From: Halobacterium jilantaiense
GTDB taxonomy: Archaea; Halobacteriota; Halobacteria; Halobacteriales; Halobacteriaceae
Reading direction: 5' to 3'
NCBI RefSeq assembly: GCF_900110535.1
Contig: NZ_FOJA01000001.1
Span: forward strand, 1,895,393 to 1,959,392
DNA: 64,000 nucleotides
Both the position numbers and the translations under genes were made by a program. Below the pieces are notes generated by a model that was given only the letters and a program-made list of their open reading frames with translations, was not told the DNA's origin and did not search any database. Shown here piece by piece: positions 33,773 to 42,767 of the stretch (position 1 is its first letter; each line of letters starts with the position of its first letter).

Positions 33773-35241
33773 TATTCGAGTAGCAGCAGTTCGGGGTCAG
33801 TCAGGTACTCCATGACGCGGTTCGTGAACTGCGCGGCCTCCGCGCCGTCGATGACGCGGTGGTCGATGGACAGCGACAGCGGCATCGTCTCCGCCGCGCG
33901 CACGTCGCCGTCCTCCGCGACGGGCCGCTTGTCGATGGCACCCAGCCCGAGAATCGCTGTCTCGGGGTAGTTGATGATGGGCGTCGCGTACTCGCCGCCG
34001 ATGGCACCGAAGTTCGTGATGGTGAACGTCCCGCCCTGCATCTCCTCGCGGGAGATGGAGCGGTCCCGGGCCTTCTCGACGAGTTCGTTCATCTCCTCGG
34101 AGATTTCGAGCATCGACTTCTGGTCGACGTGCTTCACGACGGGGACCATCAGACCAGCGTCGGTCGCGACGGCCACGCCGATGTTGTAGTCCTGCTTCAG
34201 CGCGATTTCCTCGTCTTCCTCGCGGAGCTCCGAGTTCAGCACCGGGAACTCCTTCAGCGCCGCGACGACCGCCTTCATCACGAACGGCATGTACGTCAGT
34301 TTCACGTCCTCGGCCTCGGCGCGCGCCTTCAGCTTCGAGCGCGTCTCCACGAGGCTGTCGATGACGGCGGTGTCGTGGTGCGTGACGTGCGGGGCCGTGT
34401 ACTTCGACTCGGCCATCTGCTCGCCGATGGTGCGGCGGATGCCCCGGTAGGGCTCCGTCGTCTCGCCGCCCTCGACGAACTCGCGGCTGGCACCGCCGGC
34501 TGCGGCGTCGCCCTGCGCGGCCTGCCCGCCCTCGGCGTACGCCTGCACTGCTTCTGCGGTGACGAACGCCTCGCCGTCGCGCTGCTCGACCGCGGGCACG
34601 TCGTCGATGTCGACGCCGAGTTCGCGAGCGACGCCGCGAGTCGCGGGTGCCGCGAGCGTCGTCTCGCGGCCCGCCGGCTCCTGCCCGCCGGCAGCCGCGC
34701 CGCCGGCGCTCGCCGGCTCGTCGTCGCTCACGCGCTTCGTCGCGGACTGCGACTCGGTGGCGGGCTCCGCAGCCGCCCCGTCGTCGCCGTCCTCCGCGGC
34801 GGCGCGCACGTCGCCCTCGGTGACGCGTCCGGACGGCCCGGTGCCCTCGACGGTGTCGAGGTCGACGTCCAGTTCACGAGCGAGCTTGCGCACGCTCGGC
34901 GGCGCGAACGTCCGCCCGCTCGCCTCGCTGGTCGCCGACGCGGCCTCGTCGGTCGCCTCGGCGTCGTCGCCGGCGTCCTCGCTCTCGGGCTCCGGTGCCT
35001 CGCCCTCCACGTCGAACGTGACGAAGAGGTCGCCGACCGGCACCACGTCGCCCTCGTCCCAGTGCAGCGTCCGGACCGTGCCGTTCACGGGCGCGGGCAC
35101 TTCCACCTGGGCCTTGTCCGTCTCGACCTCCGCGACCGGCTGGTCCTCGCCGACGGTGTCGCCCTCGGAGACCAGCCAGCGAACCAGCTCGCCCTCGGCG
35201 ACGCCCTCGCCGACGTCCGGGAGTTTGAATTCGCGAGCCAT
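33772..35241 (-). CDS. pdhC: Lipoamide acyltransferase (E2)
   Basis: Core E2 component, 489 residues. The N-terminal lipoyl domain (residues 1-80) has the modification site VETDKAQVEV. A peripheral-subunit-binding domain at about 110-150 (PSVRKLARELDVDLDTVEGT) lies between acidic Ala/Glu linkers. A second PSBD-like element, ATRGVARELGVDIDDVPAVE, comes at about 195-215, and the catalytic domain ends with the active-site SIDHRVIDGA (HxxxDG). The double PSBD-like arrangement is unusual. The substrate (pyruvate or branched-chain/other 2-oxoacid) is not settled for haloarchaeal complexes. Start MAREFKLPDVGEG; E1 beta lies one base upstream. Confidence 0.94.
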   Translation of the reverse strand: MAREFKLPDVGEGVAEGELVRWLVSEGDTVGEDQPVAEVETDKAQVEVPAPVNGTVRTLHWDEGDVVPVGDLFVTFDVEGEAPEPESEDAGDDAEATDEAASATSEASGRTFAPPSVRKLARELDVDLDTVEGTGPSGRVTEGDVRAAAEDGDDGAAAEPATESQSATKRVSDDEPASAGGAAAGGQEPAGRETTLAAPATRGVARELGVDIDDVPAVEQRDGEAFVTAEAVQAYAEGGQAAQGDAAAGGASREFVEGGETTEPYRGIRRTIGEQMAESKYTAPHVTHHDTAVIDSLVETRSKLKARAEAEDVKLTYMPFVMKAVVAALKEFPVLNSELREEDEEIALKQDYNIGVAVATDAGLMVPVVKHVDQKSMLEISEEMNELVEKARDRSISREEMQGGTFTITNFGAIGGEYATPIINYPETAILGLGAIDKRPVAEDGDVRAAETMPLSLSIDHRVIDGAEAAQFTNRVMEYLTDPELLLLE

Positions 35242-35242
35242 C

Positions 35243-36217
35243 TTAGAAGTCGAACGCCTCCTCGATACCGGCCGCGATGCGCGCGGGCTCCGGCAGGTAG
35301 TAGTCTTCGAGCGCCGCCAGCGGGAACGGCACGTCGAACCCGGTGATGCGCTCGATGGGTGCCTCCTGGTAGAGCAGCGCCTCCTCCTGGATGGTCGCCG
35401 CAATCTCGGCTCCCAGCCCGCCCGTGTTCGGGGCCTCGTGGACGATGGCCGCCCGGCCCGTCTTCTTGAACGACTCGACGATGGTGTCGAAGTCGATGGG
35501 GGACAGCGTCCGCAGGTCCACGACCTCCACGTCGACGCGCTCCATCTGTTCCGCGGCCTCGATGGTCGGCCGCGTCATCGCACCCCACGTGAACACGGAG
35601 ACGTCGGTGCCCTCCTTCCGGACGGCGGCCTCCCCGAGTTCGACCTCGTAGGGGTCGTCCGGGACCTCCTCGCGGAACGCCCGGTAGATCTTCTTCGGCT
35701 CCAGGAACACGACGGGGTCTGGGTCGCGAATCGACGCGATGAGCATCCCCTTCGCGTCGTGGGGCGTGCTCGGCATCGCCACCTTCAGCCCGGCCTCGTG
35801 CGCGTAGAACGCCTCCTTCGACTCGGAGTGGTGTTCCGGCGCGCGGATGCCGCCACCCATCGGGGCGCGCAGCACCATCGGCAGCGTGTACCGGCCCCGA
35901 GACCGCGTGCGGAGCCGCGACATGTGGCTCACAATCTGGTCGAAGCCCGGGTACATGAACCCGGAGAACTGAATCTCCGGCACCGGCTTCAGGCCGTAGG
36001 CGGCCATCCCGACTGCGGAGCCGATGATGCCGGACTCCGCGAGCGGCGTGTCGATGACGCGCTGGTCGCCGAACTCGTCGTGGAGTCCCTCGGTCGCGCG
36101 GAACACGCCGCCGTTCTTCCCGACGTCCTGGCCCATCACCAGCACGTCGTCGTCTTCGGCCAACCCTGCTCGGAGGCCGTCCCGTACCGCCTGCACTAGC
36201 GTCAGATTCTCGCTCAT
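35243..36217 (-). CDS. pdhB: 2-oxoacid dehydrogenase E1 beta subunit
   Basis: Beta subunit of the thiamine-diphosphate E1 decarboxylase, 324 residues. Diagnostic text: VLVMGQDVGKNGGVFRATEG, IDTPLAESGIIGSAVGMA, PEIQFSGFMYPGFDQIVSH, RAPMGGGIRAPEHHSE and the C-terminal VDLRTLSPIDFDTI with the GGLGAEIA loop. It forms an alpha2-beta2 heterotetramer with PdhA. Its start lies three bases after the pdhA stop, and pdhC begins one base after its own stop, so the operon is tightly coupled. Confidence 0.95.
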   Translation of the reverse strand: MSENLTLVQAVRDGLRAGLAEDDDVLVMGQDVGKNGGVFRATEGLHDEFGDQRVIDTPLAESGIIGSAVGMAAYGLKPVPEIQFSGFMYPGFDQIVSHMSRLRTRSRGRYTLPMVLRAPMGGGIRAPEHHSESKEAFYAHEAGLKVAMPSTPHDAKGMLIASIRDPDPVVFLEPKKIYRAFREEVPDDPYEVELGEAAVRKEGTDVSVFTWGAMTRPTIEAAEQMERVDVEVVDLRTLSPIDFDTIVESFKKTGRAAIVHEAPNTGGLGAEIAATIQEEALLYQEAPIERITGFDVPFPLAALEDYYLPEPARIAAGIEEAFDF

Positions 36218-36220
36218 GTC

Positions 36221-37336
36221 TTAGTCCTCCAGTAGCGCTTCGTCGCCGTACTCCTCGCGAATCGACTGGAAGTACTCGAGTTGCTGTTCCAGCCGCTTCG
36301 GCATCTCCGCGTACACGTTCTCGAACATCGACGCCGGGTCCGGCCGCGGGGTCTCCTCGGCCGCCTCGATGGCGTCGGCGACGTCGTCCTCGACGTCGGC
36401 CTCGATGGCCTCGATGTCGTCGTCGTCCAGCCTGTCGGTGTTCTTGAGGAACGCCTCCAGGCGCGGAATCGGGTCCTTGGCCTTCCACTTCTCGACCTCC
36501 GCCTCGTCGCGGTAGACCGAGGGGTCGTCCGCCGTCGTGTGCGCGCCGAAGCGGTACTGCACCGCTTCGATCATCGTCGGCCGCAGCTCGTCCTCGTCGG
36601 GGTCCTTGGCCTTCTCGATGGCGTCTCTCGTCACTTGGTAGACGGCCAGCGGGTCCATGCCGTCGACCTGGACGCCCTCGAAGCCGTACGCCTCGGCCTT
36701 CTGGGCGAGCGTCGCGGAGGCGGTCTGGCGCTCGCGGGGCACCGAAATCGCCCACTGGTTGTTGTTACAGAAGAAGACGTTCGGCGTGTCGAAGACGCCA
36801 GCGAAGTTCATGCCCTCGTGGAAGTCACCCTCCGAGGTCGCGCCGTCGCCGAAGTAACAGAGGAACGCCTTGTCCTGTTCGTCTTTGAGCTTCGACGCCC
36901 ACGCCATCCCGGTCGCGTGCGGGAGCTGACTGGCGATGGGGACGGCGACCGTGAAGATGTTCTCGTCTTCCGGAATCTGGTTGCCGCGCTCGTCGCCCAT
37001 CCAGTACAGCAGGGTGTCTTTCAGCGGGAGGCCGCGGACGAGGCCGGCACCGTGCTCTCGGTAGCTCGGCACCATCCAGTCGTCCTCGTCGAGCGCCATC
37101 GCGGAGCCGATTTGCGCTCCTTCCTGCCCGGACAGCGGCGGGTAGGTCCCGATGCGGCCCTGGCGCTGGAGGCTCACCGCGCGCTCGTCGAAGCGCCGCG
37201 CGAGCTTCATGTGGCGGTACATCTCGACGAACTCGTCGTCGGAGAGGTCCGGTACCTCTGCGCCGTCGACCAGCTCGCCGTCCTCGTCGAGGACCCGATA
37301 CATGTCGTCGGGTTCTCGGTGAACGGTCTCGGTCAC
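36221..37336 (-). CDS. pdhA: 2-oxoacid dehydrogenase E1 alpha subunit
   Basis: Alpha subunit of the E1 decarboxylase, 371 residues from GTG 37336. The thiamine-diphosphate motif is [20 protein letters not shown]...NNNQWAIS. Other markers are [38 protein letters not shown] and the phosphorylation-loop region [22 protein letters not shown] 37336 is used because the next upstream reading is blocked by the promoter and because family proteins carry 10-15 residues before VLDEDGE. A TATAT element at 37381-37385 predicts transcription from about 37357. It starts the operon pdhABC-lpdA downstream of lipA. A seven-codon mini-ORF overlaps its GTG. Confidence 0.93.
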   Translation of the reverse strand: MTETVHREPDDMYRVLDEDGELVDGAEVPDLSDDEFVEMYRHMKLARRFDERAVSLQRQGRIGTYPPLSGQEGAQIGSAMALDEDDWMVPSYREHGAGLVRGLPLKDTLLYWMGDERGNQIPEDENIFTVAVPIASQLPHATGMAWASKLKDEQDKAFLCYFGDGATSEGDFHEGMNFAGVFDTPNVFFCNNNQWAISVPRERQTASATLAQKAEAYGFEGVQVDGMDPLAVYQVTRDAIEKAKDPDEDELRPTMIEAVQYRFGAHTTADDPSVYRDEAEVEKWKAKDPIPRLEAFLKNTDRLDDDDIEAIEADVEDDVADAIEAAEETPRPDPASMFENVYAEMPKRLEQQLEYFQSIREEYGDEALLED

Positions 37337-37356
37337 GGGTACCCCCGTCCTGACAT
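37333..37356 (-). CDS. Seven-codon leaderless mini-ORF coupled to pdhA
   Basis: ATG at 37356 opens MSGRGYP followed by TGA, whose bases overlap the pdhA GTG (GTGA, 37336-37333). The TATAT element at 37381-37385 is centred 27 bases before this ATG, exactly the leaderless distance. Ribosomes would therefore meet the mini-ORF first and reach pdhA by termination-reinitiation. Its small size means coding can only be inferred from geometry. Confidence 0.5.
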   Translation of the reverse strand: MSGRGYP

Positions 37357-37380
37357 GTGCGAACCGTCTACCCCGGCGAC

Positions 37381-37385
37381 TATAT
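37381..37385 (-). promoter_or_regulatory. TATA element of the pdh operon
   Basis: The minus strand reads CCATATAGT at this point, in the spacer downstream of lipA. The rest of the spacer (37386-37630) holds no gene. It contains A-rich text near 37490-37515 and a TAAAAGTTC stretch near 37575-37583 that may end the lipA transcript. Confidence 0.6.
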
Positions 37386-37630
37386 GGTTTTCGTAACAAT
37401 CTTTGCCAAGGGTCTGCGAGGCAACGAATTCCCGGACTCACGTCCAGAATCGGGCCGGTAAACCGAGCAAGCGACCAGCGAGACGCCGACGAAAACTCGG
37501 AAACGAAATAAACACCGAGTGAAACAGGCCGGTGTTGGACGCCCGTCCACCCCACCCGCCGGCGGTAGGCCATCCGAACTTTTAGGTGCTGGCGACCGCT
37601 GCGACGGCGCTCAGCGAACTGCGCGCTCGC

Positions 37631-38569
37631 TCAGTCCGAGGCGCTCCGCTGTCGCGCCTCGCTGCGCGCCTCTTCGACGCTCTTGCCCTCCCGCAGCACG
37701 GCGTCGACGAACAGCTCGCCCGCCTTGTACGACGACCGGACCATCGGCCCGGACGCACAGTACAGGAAGTCGAACTCCTCCTCCGCGACCCGCCGCCACG
37801 TCTCGAACTTCTGCGGGTGGACGTAGTCGTCGACGTTCAGGTGCGAGCGCGACGGCTGGAGGTACTGACCGAGCGTCACCACGTCGACGCCGACCTCCCG
37901 GAGGTCACCGAGCGTCTGGTAGACCTCGTGGTCGTACTCCCCCACCCCGAGCATCAGACTCGTCTTCGTGTAGATGTCGGACTCCCGGTTCACCTGGTCG
38001 AGCACCGAGAGGGACTGCTCGTAGCCCGCGCGGCGGTCCCGCACCGGGAACTGCCGGCGTTCGACGGTCTCCACGTTGTGCGCGATGACGTCCGGTCCTG
38101 CGTCGATGATCTTCCGCACCAGGTCCTCCTCGCCCTGGAAGTCCGGAATCAGGACCTCCACGAGGATGCCGGGGTCGCGGTCCTTGATCTCCCGAATCGT
38201 CTGCGCGAAGTGTTCGGCTCCCTGGTCGTCGAGGTCGTCGCGGTCGACCGACGTGAGCACCACGTAGTCCAGGCCGATTTTGGCGACCGAATCGGCCACG
38301 TTCGCCGGCTCGTCGGGGTCCAGAGGCTCCATGCCTCCGGTCTCGACGTCACAGAAGTTACAGCCGCGCGAGCACCGGTGCCCCATCAGCATGAACGTCG
38401 CCGTCCCCGGGCCGTTCCGGCCGCTCCAGCACTCCCCCATGTTCGGACAGGACGCCTCCTCGCAGACCGTGTTGAGGTCGTGCTCGCGGAGCGTCTCCTT
38501 GATGTCCGCGAACCGCTCCCCGGACGGCGGCCGCATCTTCAGCCAATCCGGCTTCCGGCGGCTACTCAT
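37631..38569 (-). CDS. lipA: Lipoyl synthase
   Basis: Radical-SAM enzyme inserting two sulphurs into octanoyl-E2 to make lipoyl cofactor; it serves the pdhC lipoyl domain encoded downstream. The 312 residues contain the radical-SAM cluster motif CSRGCNFC and the auxiliary-cluster cysteines in CEEASCPNMGEC. The ending RSSYKAGELF supplies the family's C-terminal Ser. TFMLMGHRCSRGC is the family signature. It lies just upstream of the oxoacid dehydrogenase operon on the same strand but has its own T-rich promoter (minus-strand CCGTTTTTGCG near 38595). Confidence 0.96.
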   Translation of the reverse strand: MSSRRKPDWLKMRPPSGERFADIKETLREHDLNTVCEEASCPNMGECWSGRNGPGTATFMLMGHRCSRGCNFCDVETGGMEPLDPDEPANVADSVAKIGLDYVVLTSVDRDDLDDQGAEHFAQTIREIKDRDPGILVEVLIPDFQGEEDLVRKIIDAGPDVIAHNVETVERRQFPVRDRRAGYEQSLSVLDQVNRESDIYTKTSLMLGVGEYDHEVYQTLGDLREVGVDVVTLGQYLQPSRSHLNVDDYVHPQKFETWRRVAEEEFDFLYCASGPMVRSSYKAGELFVDAVLREGKSVEEARSEARQRSASD

Positions 38570-38712
38570 AGACGGTCCTTCGGAAGCCAGCGCAAAAACG
38601 GTGCGGATTGCGGCCCCCGACCGGACTCGCGCCCCGCCGAGAGACGCGCGCCAATGTACCCCGTATGTTAAAGAGGGGCGAGTAAATAATTAACGAGACA
38701 ACAACTGAGAAA

Positions 38713-40122
38713 ATGTTTGACGTGTCCAGCGAGGAGATAACCGAAGGGCCGCTTTCCCGGGCGCTGCTGTTCCTCAGCACCCCGCTCGTCGTTCAGCAGT
38801 ACGTCGTAGTCCTCCAGCAGATTGTAGACGTGTTCTGGCTCGGCCGCGTCAGCGGTGACGCCGTCGCCGCGGTCGGTCTCGTCGCACCGCTTGTCGGTCT
38901 GCTTGGGCTCGTGACACACGCCGGCGTCATCGGCGGCCGGGTGCTCGTCGCGCAGAACGTCGGCGCCGACGACGAAGCCGAAGCGCGACGGGCCGGGTTC
39001 CACGCGACGGCGCTGGTCGGTGTCGCGAACACAGTTCTCGCGGTGCTCGTCTACTTCCTCGCAGCCGACGTCATCGGTCTCCTGAACCCCGGTCAGGCCG
39101 TACTCCCGCTGGCCGCCACCTACCTCACGGTGACCACGTTCGGCCGCATCTTCGGCGGCATGAGCGACGCCATCGAGTCCGGCTTCGTCGGCTGGGGTGA
39201 CTCCCGCGCCTCGATGGTCATCAATGTCGCCGCCGTCCTCACGAATGTCGTCCTTGACCCCTTCCTCGTGGTGGGCTGGGGCATCTCCGGCTTCACCGGG
39301 TACGGTATCTTCGGCGCCGCGGCCGCGACCGCAATCGGCTACGTCGTCGGGTTCGGCGTCGCGGTCGCCGGCTTGCGCGTCGCCCGCACGAGCTTCACCA
39401 TCCACTGGCGGGACGTGGGGTTCGACCCCGACACCGCCCGCAGTCTCCTCGAAGTCGGCGTGCCGAAAGTCGGCCAGGAGGGCGGGCGGCAGGTCGCACG
39501 CCTCGTCATCATCGCCATCGTCACTGCCGTCGGTGGCAGCGCCGGGCTGGCTGCCTACACCGTCGGTGCCCGCATCTCGACGGTGGCGTTCGTGCCCGCC
39601 GCCGCCGTCGGGAGCGCGGTATCCAGCATCGTTGGGCAGAACGTCGGCGCCGGGAAGGCGTCGCGTGCGACCCGCGCGACGTGGCTGGCGACAGCCGCCA
39701 CGACTGGTGGCATGGTCGTTCTCGGGGTCGTCCAGTTCTTCGTGCCGGGCGTCATCGTCGACGTGTTCGCGCCGACGCTCACCCGGGACGCGTTCGCGTA
39801 CACGGTCACGTACCTCGAAATCCTCGCCCTCGGGTACTGGGCGTTCGGCGTCATCTATCCGGTGCAGGGCGGATTCAACGGCGCTGGGAAGACGCAGGTG
39901 TCGATGGTCGCGACGCTCCTCCAGTACTGGACGGTGCGGCTCCCCATCGCCGTGCTGGGCGCGTTCGTCTTCGTGCTCGCGGTCCCGGTCCACGCCGTGT
40001 TCTGGGCCATCACGCTCTCGAACGTCGTCGCGGCGGTCGGCGTCGCGGCCTACTTCTGGTACGAGACCAGCGGCAGCGGCGGCCTCATCGAGCGCGCGGC
40101 GACGGCGGCCGCAGCGGACTGA
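38713..40122 (+). CDS. MATE family multidrug/drug exporter
   Basis: A 469-residue antiporter of the MATE superfamily with about twelve transmembrane helices in two bundles. It starts MFDVSSEEITEGPLSRALLF. Helix text includes TPLVVQQYVVVLQQIVDVFW and LGRVSGDAVAAVGLVAPLVG. The cytoplasmic loops carry IESGFVGWGDSRASM and IYPVQGGFNGAGKTQ, and the second bundle has GVPKVGQEGGRQVARLV. Export may use H+ or Na+. AT-rich TAAATAATTAAC about 25 bases upstream is a good promoter. It is divergent from lipA. Confidence 0.9.
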   Translation: MFDVSSEEITEGPLSRALLFLSTPLVVQQYVVVLQQIVDVFWLGRVSGDAVAAVGLVAPLVGLLGLVTHAGVIGGRVLVAQNVGADDEAEARRAGFHATALVGVANTVLAVLVYFLAADVIGLLNPGQAVLPLAATYLTVTTFGRIFGGMSDAIESGFVGWGDSRASMVINVAAVLTNVVLDPFLVVGWGISGFTGYGIFGAAAATAIGYVVGFGVAVAGLRVARTSFTIHWRDVGFDPDTARSLLEVGVPKVGQEGGRQVARLVIIAIVTAVGGSAGLAAYTVGARISTVAFVPAAAVGSAVSSIVGQNVGAGKASRATRATWLATAATTGGMVVLGVVQFFVPGVIVDVFAPTLTRDAFAYTVTYLEILALGYWAFGVIYPVQGGFNGAGKTQVSMVATLLQYWTVRLPIAVLGAFVFVLAVPVHAVFWAITLSNVVAAVGVAAYFWYETSGSGGLIERAATAAAAD

Positions 40123-40139
40123 CTGTCACCGTTCCGTGG

Positions 40140-40400
40140 TCCACCGACAGTCAGCCACGCGGCTCGCGGCGCGATAGCGCCGCTCGCACCTCCGTGGCTC
40201 TCGCTCACTTCGTTCGCTCGCGGGTCGCTCCGCTCCTCACGGTTCGCACTGCTCATCGTTCTGACAATCGTGCTCTCCCGCTGGTCGAGCACGCGCTCCC
40301 CGCTCGCAGTTCCGTGGGTCTCACTCGTTCACTCAGTTCACTCGCTCCGACCCACGCACTCGCTCCGACCCACGCGGACTAGAAACGCCTATCCGGACTC
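40140..40400. repeat. Mosaic of stem-loops after the MATE gene
   Basis: The spacer contains GTGCTC/GAGCAC (40270-40275, 40287-40292) and CGTGGGTC (40313-40320), which can pair with either of two GACCCACG copies (40349-40356, 40367-40374). The loops contain CTCGCT/GTTCACTCG-type text. The block at 40269-40298 recurs identically at 52854-52883, and the CCGTGGCTCTCGCTCAC stretch recurs near 53053. No ORF is supported. Confidence 0.8.
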
Positions 40401-40418
40401 CACCCCTCGCACCGCTCG

Positions 40419-42758
40419 ATGGAAGTCGCCGAGGTCGTTCCCGAGTTCGCCGAGGCGTTTCCCTTCGACGAGTTCAACGAGATGCAGCGCGAGGCGGTGC
40501 CCGCGCTGCTGGAGTCGGACGCGAACGTCGTGGCGTCCGCGCCGACCGGCAGCGGAAAGACCGCGCTCGCGGAGCTCGCAATCTGTCAGACGCTCGAAGC
40601 CGGCGGCACGGCACTGTTCGTCGCGCCGCTGCGCGCGCTCACCAACGAGAAAGAGGACGAGTGGGAGCGCTTCGAGGACCTCGGGTACTCCGTGTACGTC
40701 GTGACCGGCGAGCGCGACCTGAACCCCCGGCGCGCCGAGCGCGCGGACGTGCTCGTGATGACGCCGGAGAAGGCGGACTCCGCGACGCGGAAACACGACT
40801 CGCCGCGGTACTCGTTCGTCACCGACGTGGACTGCGTGGTCATCGACGAGGTCCACCTGCTGGACTCCGAGAAGCGCGGGAGCGTCCTCGAAGTCGTGGT
40901 CTCGCGGCTGCGGCGGCTCTGTGACCCCCGCGTGGTCGCGCTGTCCGCGACGATGCCGAACATCGAGGACGTGGCGGACTGGCTGGACGCCACGCCCGAG
41001 ACCACCTTCGAATTCGGCGACGAGTACCGGCCCGTGGACCTCCACGCGGGCGTGCGGACGTACACGCACGGCGACAATCCGTTCGCCGACAAGTACCGGC
41101 GGCTGTTCACCGCGCTCGACCTGGCGGAACCCCACCTTCGCGAGGACGGCCAGTCCCTCGTCTTCGTCTCCTCGCGGCAGGACACCGTGCAGGCCGCGAA
41201 GAAGACCAGAGACGAGATTGCCGAGCGGGACATCCCGGTGAGCTCCCGGGGCGACTACGAGTTCCACACGGCCGCCGAGGAACTCGACAACGCGACCCTC
41301 CGCAAGTCGGTGCTGGACGGCGTGGCGTTCCACCACGCCGGGCTCTCGACGCACGACAAGAACCGCGTCGAGCAGTGGTTCCGCGAGGGCAAGATTCGCG
41401 TGCTGTTCTCCACGTCGACGCTCGCGTGGGGCGTCAATCTGCCGGCGCGCTGCGTCGTCATCCGGGACACGAAGCTCCACGACCCGCTGGAGGGCGAGGT
41501 CGACATGAGTCCGCTGGACGTCCTCCAGATGCTCGGGCGGGCGGGCCGCCCGGGCTACGACGACGTGGGCTACGGCTGGGTCGTCTGTGACACGTCTGAC
41601 GCCGACAAGTACCGCAGCCTGCTCGACGAGGGCCACGAAATCGAGAGCCGGCTGGCGGGCAACCTCGCCGAACACCTGAACGCCGAAATCGCGATGGGCA
41701 CCATCCGCGGGCTCGGGGACGTGATGGACTGGCTGGAGACGACGTTCTACTACCGGCGCGCGCAGTCCGCGCCCGAGGACTACGACTTCCCGAACGTCCG
41801 CGACCGCGTCCGAGACACCCTAGACCACCTCGTCGAAGAGGGATTCGTGGAGACCGACGAGGACCTCGGGCTCTCCGCGACCCGGCTGGGCGTGCTCGCG
41901 TCGACGTACTACCTCCGGCTGGACACGGCCCGGGAGTTCCGGGACGTCGCCGAGGGAGACCTCGACGACCGCGAGATTCTGCGTGCGGTCGCCAGCGCGG
42001 GCGAGTTCGACTCCGTGAGCGCCCGGCAGTCCGAGCAGGACGCCATCCAGAAAGTGCTCGAACACAGCGGCGACGAGATGGAGGACGGTCCGCGGAAGGT
42101 GTACGCCATCCTCCGCGCGGGCATGCGAGGCGCTGTCCCGACTGAACTCCGGTCGGACGCGTGGGTCATCAAGCAGAACGCGCTCCGCCTGCTCGCCGCG
42201 CTCGGCGCGTTCTTCGACCGCTACGACGACCCGGCTGGCGCGAACGCCGCCGCTCGGCTGGAAGCCCGCATCGACACCGGCGTCCCGGAGTCCGCGGTCG
42301 GCCTCACCGCCATCGACGGGGTCGCCGCCGGCCGCGCCCACAAACTCCACGAGGAGGGCATCAGCACCCCCGAGGACGTCCGGGCGGCCGGTGTCTCGGG
42401 ACTCGCGGACGCCGGCCTCTCCGAGGGCGTCGCCGAGAGCGTCCACGAGCAGGCCGACGGCCTCCCGGACGTGACCGTCGACTGGGGCGACTTCCCGGAC
42501 GCGATTCCCGCCGGGGACAACCAGATGTGCGAGGTCACGGTCGAAAACGACGGCGGGAGCGCCAAGGTCGGCGTCGACGTGACTGTCAACGGCGTCGAGA
42601 TGAGCGAGGAGACCGGCTACCTCGGCGGCGACGGCGTCACCGTCCCGGTCGGCGTCTTCGGTGCCGACGCCGACGACCTCACCTACGAGGTCACCGTGAC
42701 GTTCGCGGACCTCCCGCTGCTCCCCGTGACGGAGACGCGGACCGTCGACGTATCGTAG
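40419..42758 (+). CDS. Ski2-like superfamily 2 helicase with Brr2/Sec63-type C-terminus
   Basis: A 779-residue SF2 helicase. Motif I is SAPTGSGKTALAELA, motif II DEVH, motif III SATMPN and motif VI QMLGRAGRPG. The winged-helix and ratchet regions follow (residues about 430-600). A helix-hairpin-helix part, VGLTAIDGVAAGRAHKLHE, and a C-terminal beta-sandwich (VEVTVEN-like CEVTVENDGGSAKVGVDVT) resemble the Sec63 module of Brr2/Mer3-type helicases. It may remodel RNA or DNA; the family ranges from splicing to recombination. The gene follows the repeat-rich spacer and has no close operon partner. Confidence 0.85.
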   Translation: MEVAEVVPEFAEAFPFDEFNEMQREAVPALLESDANVVASAPTGSGKTALAELAICQTLEAGGTALFVAPLRALTNEKEDEWERFEDLGYSVYVVTGERDLNPRRAERADVLVMTPEKADSATRKHDSPRYSFVTDVDCVVIDEVHLLDSEKRGSVLEVVVSRLRRLCDPRVVALSATMPNIEDVADWLDATPETTFEFGDEYRPVDLHAGVRTYTHGDNPFADKYRRLFTALDLAEPHLREDGQSLVFVSSRQDTVQAAKKTRDEIAERDIPVSSRGDYEFHTAAEELDNATLRKSVLDGVAFHHAGLSTHDKNRVEQWFREGKIRVLFSTSTLAWGVNLPARCVVIRDTKLHDPLEGEVDMSPLDVLQMLGRAGRPGYDDVGYGWVVCDTSDADKYRSLLDEGHEIESRLAGNLAEHLNAEIAMGTIRGLGDVMDWLETTFYYRRAQSAPEDYDFPNVRDRVRDTLDHLVEEGFVETDEDLGLSATRLGVLASTYYLRLDTAREFRDVAEGDLDDREILRAVASAGEFDSVSARQSEQDAIQKVLEHSGDEMEDGPRKVYAILRAGMRGAVPTELRSDAWVIKQNALRLLAALGAFFDRYDDPAGANAAARLEARIDTGVPESAVGLTAIDGVAAGRAHKLHEEGISTPEDVRAAGVSGLADAGLSEGVAESVHEQADGLPDVTVDWGDFPDAIPAGDNQMCEVTVENDGGSAKVGVDVTVNGVEMSEETGYLGGDGVTVPVGVFGADADDLTYEVTVTFADLPLLPVTETRTVDVS

Positions 42759-42767
42759 GGGGGCCGG

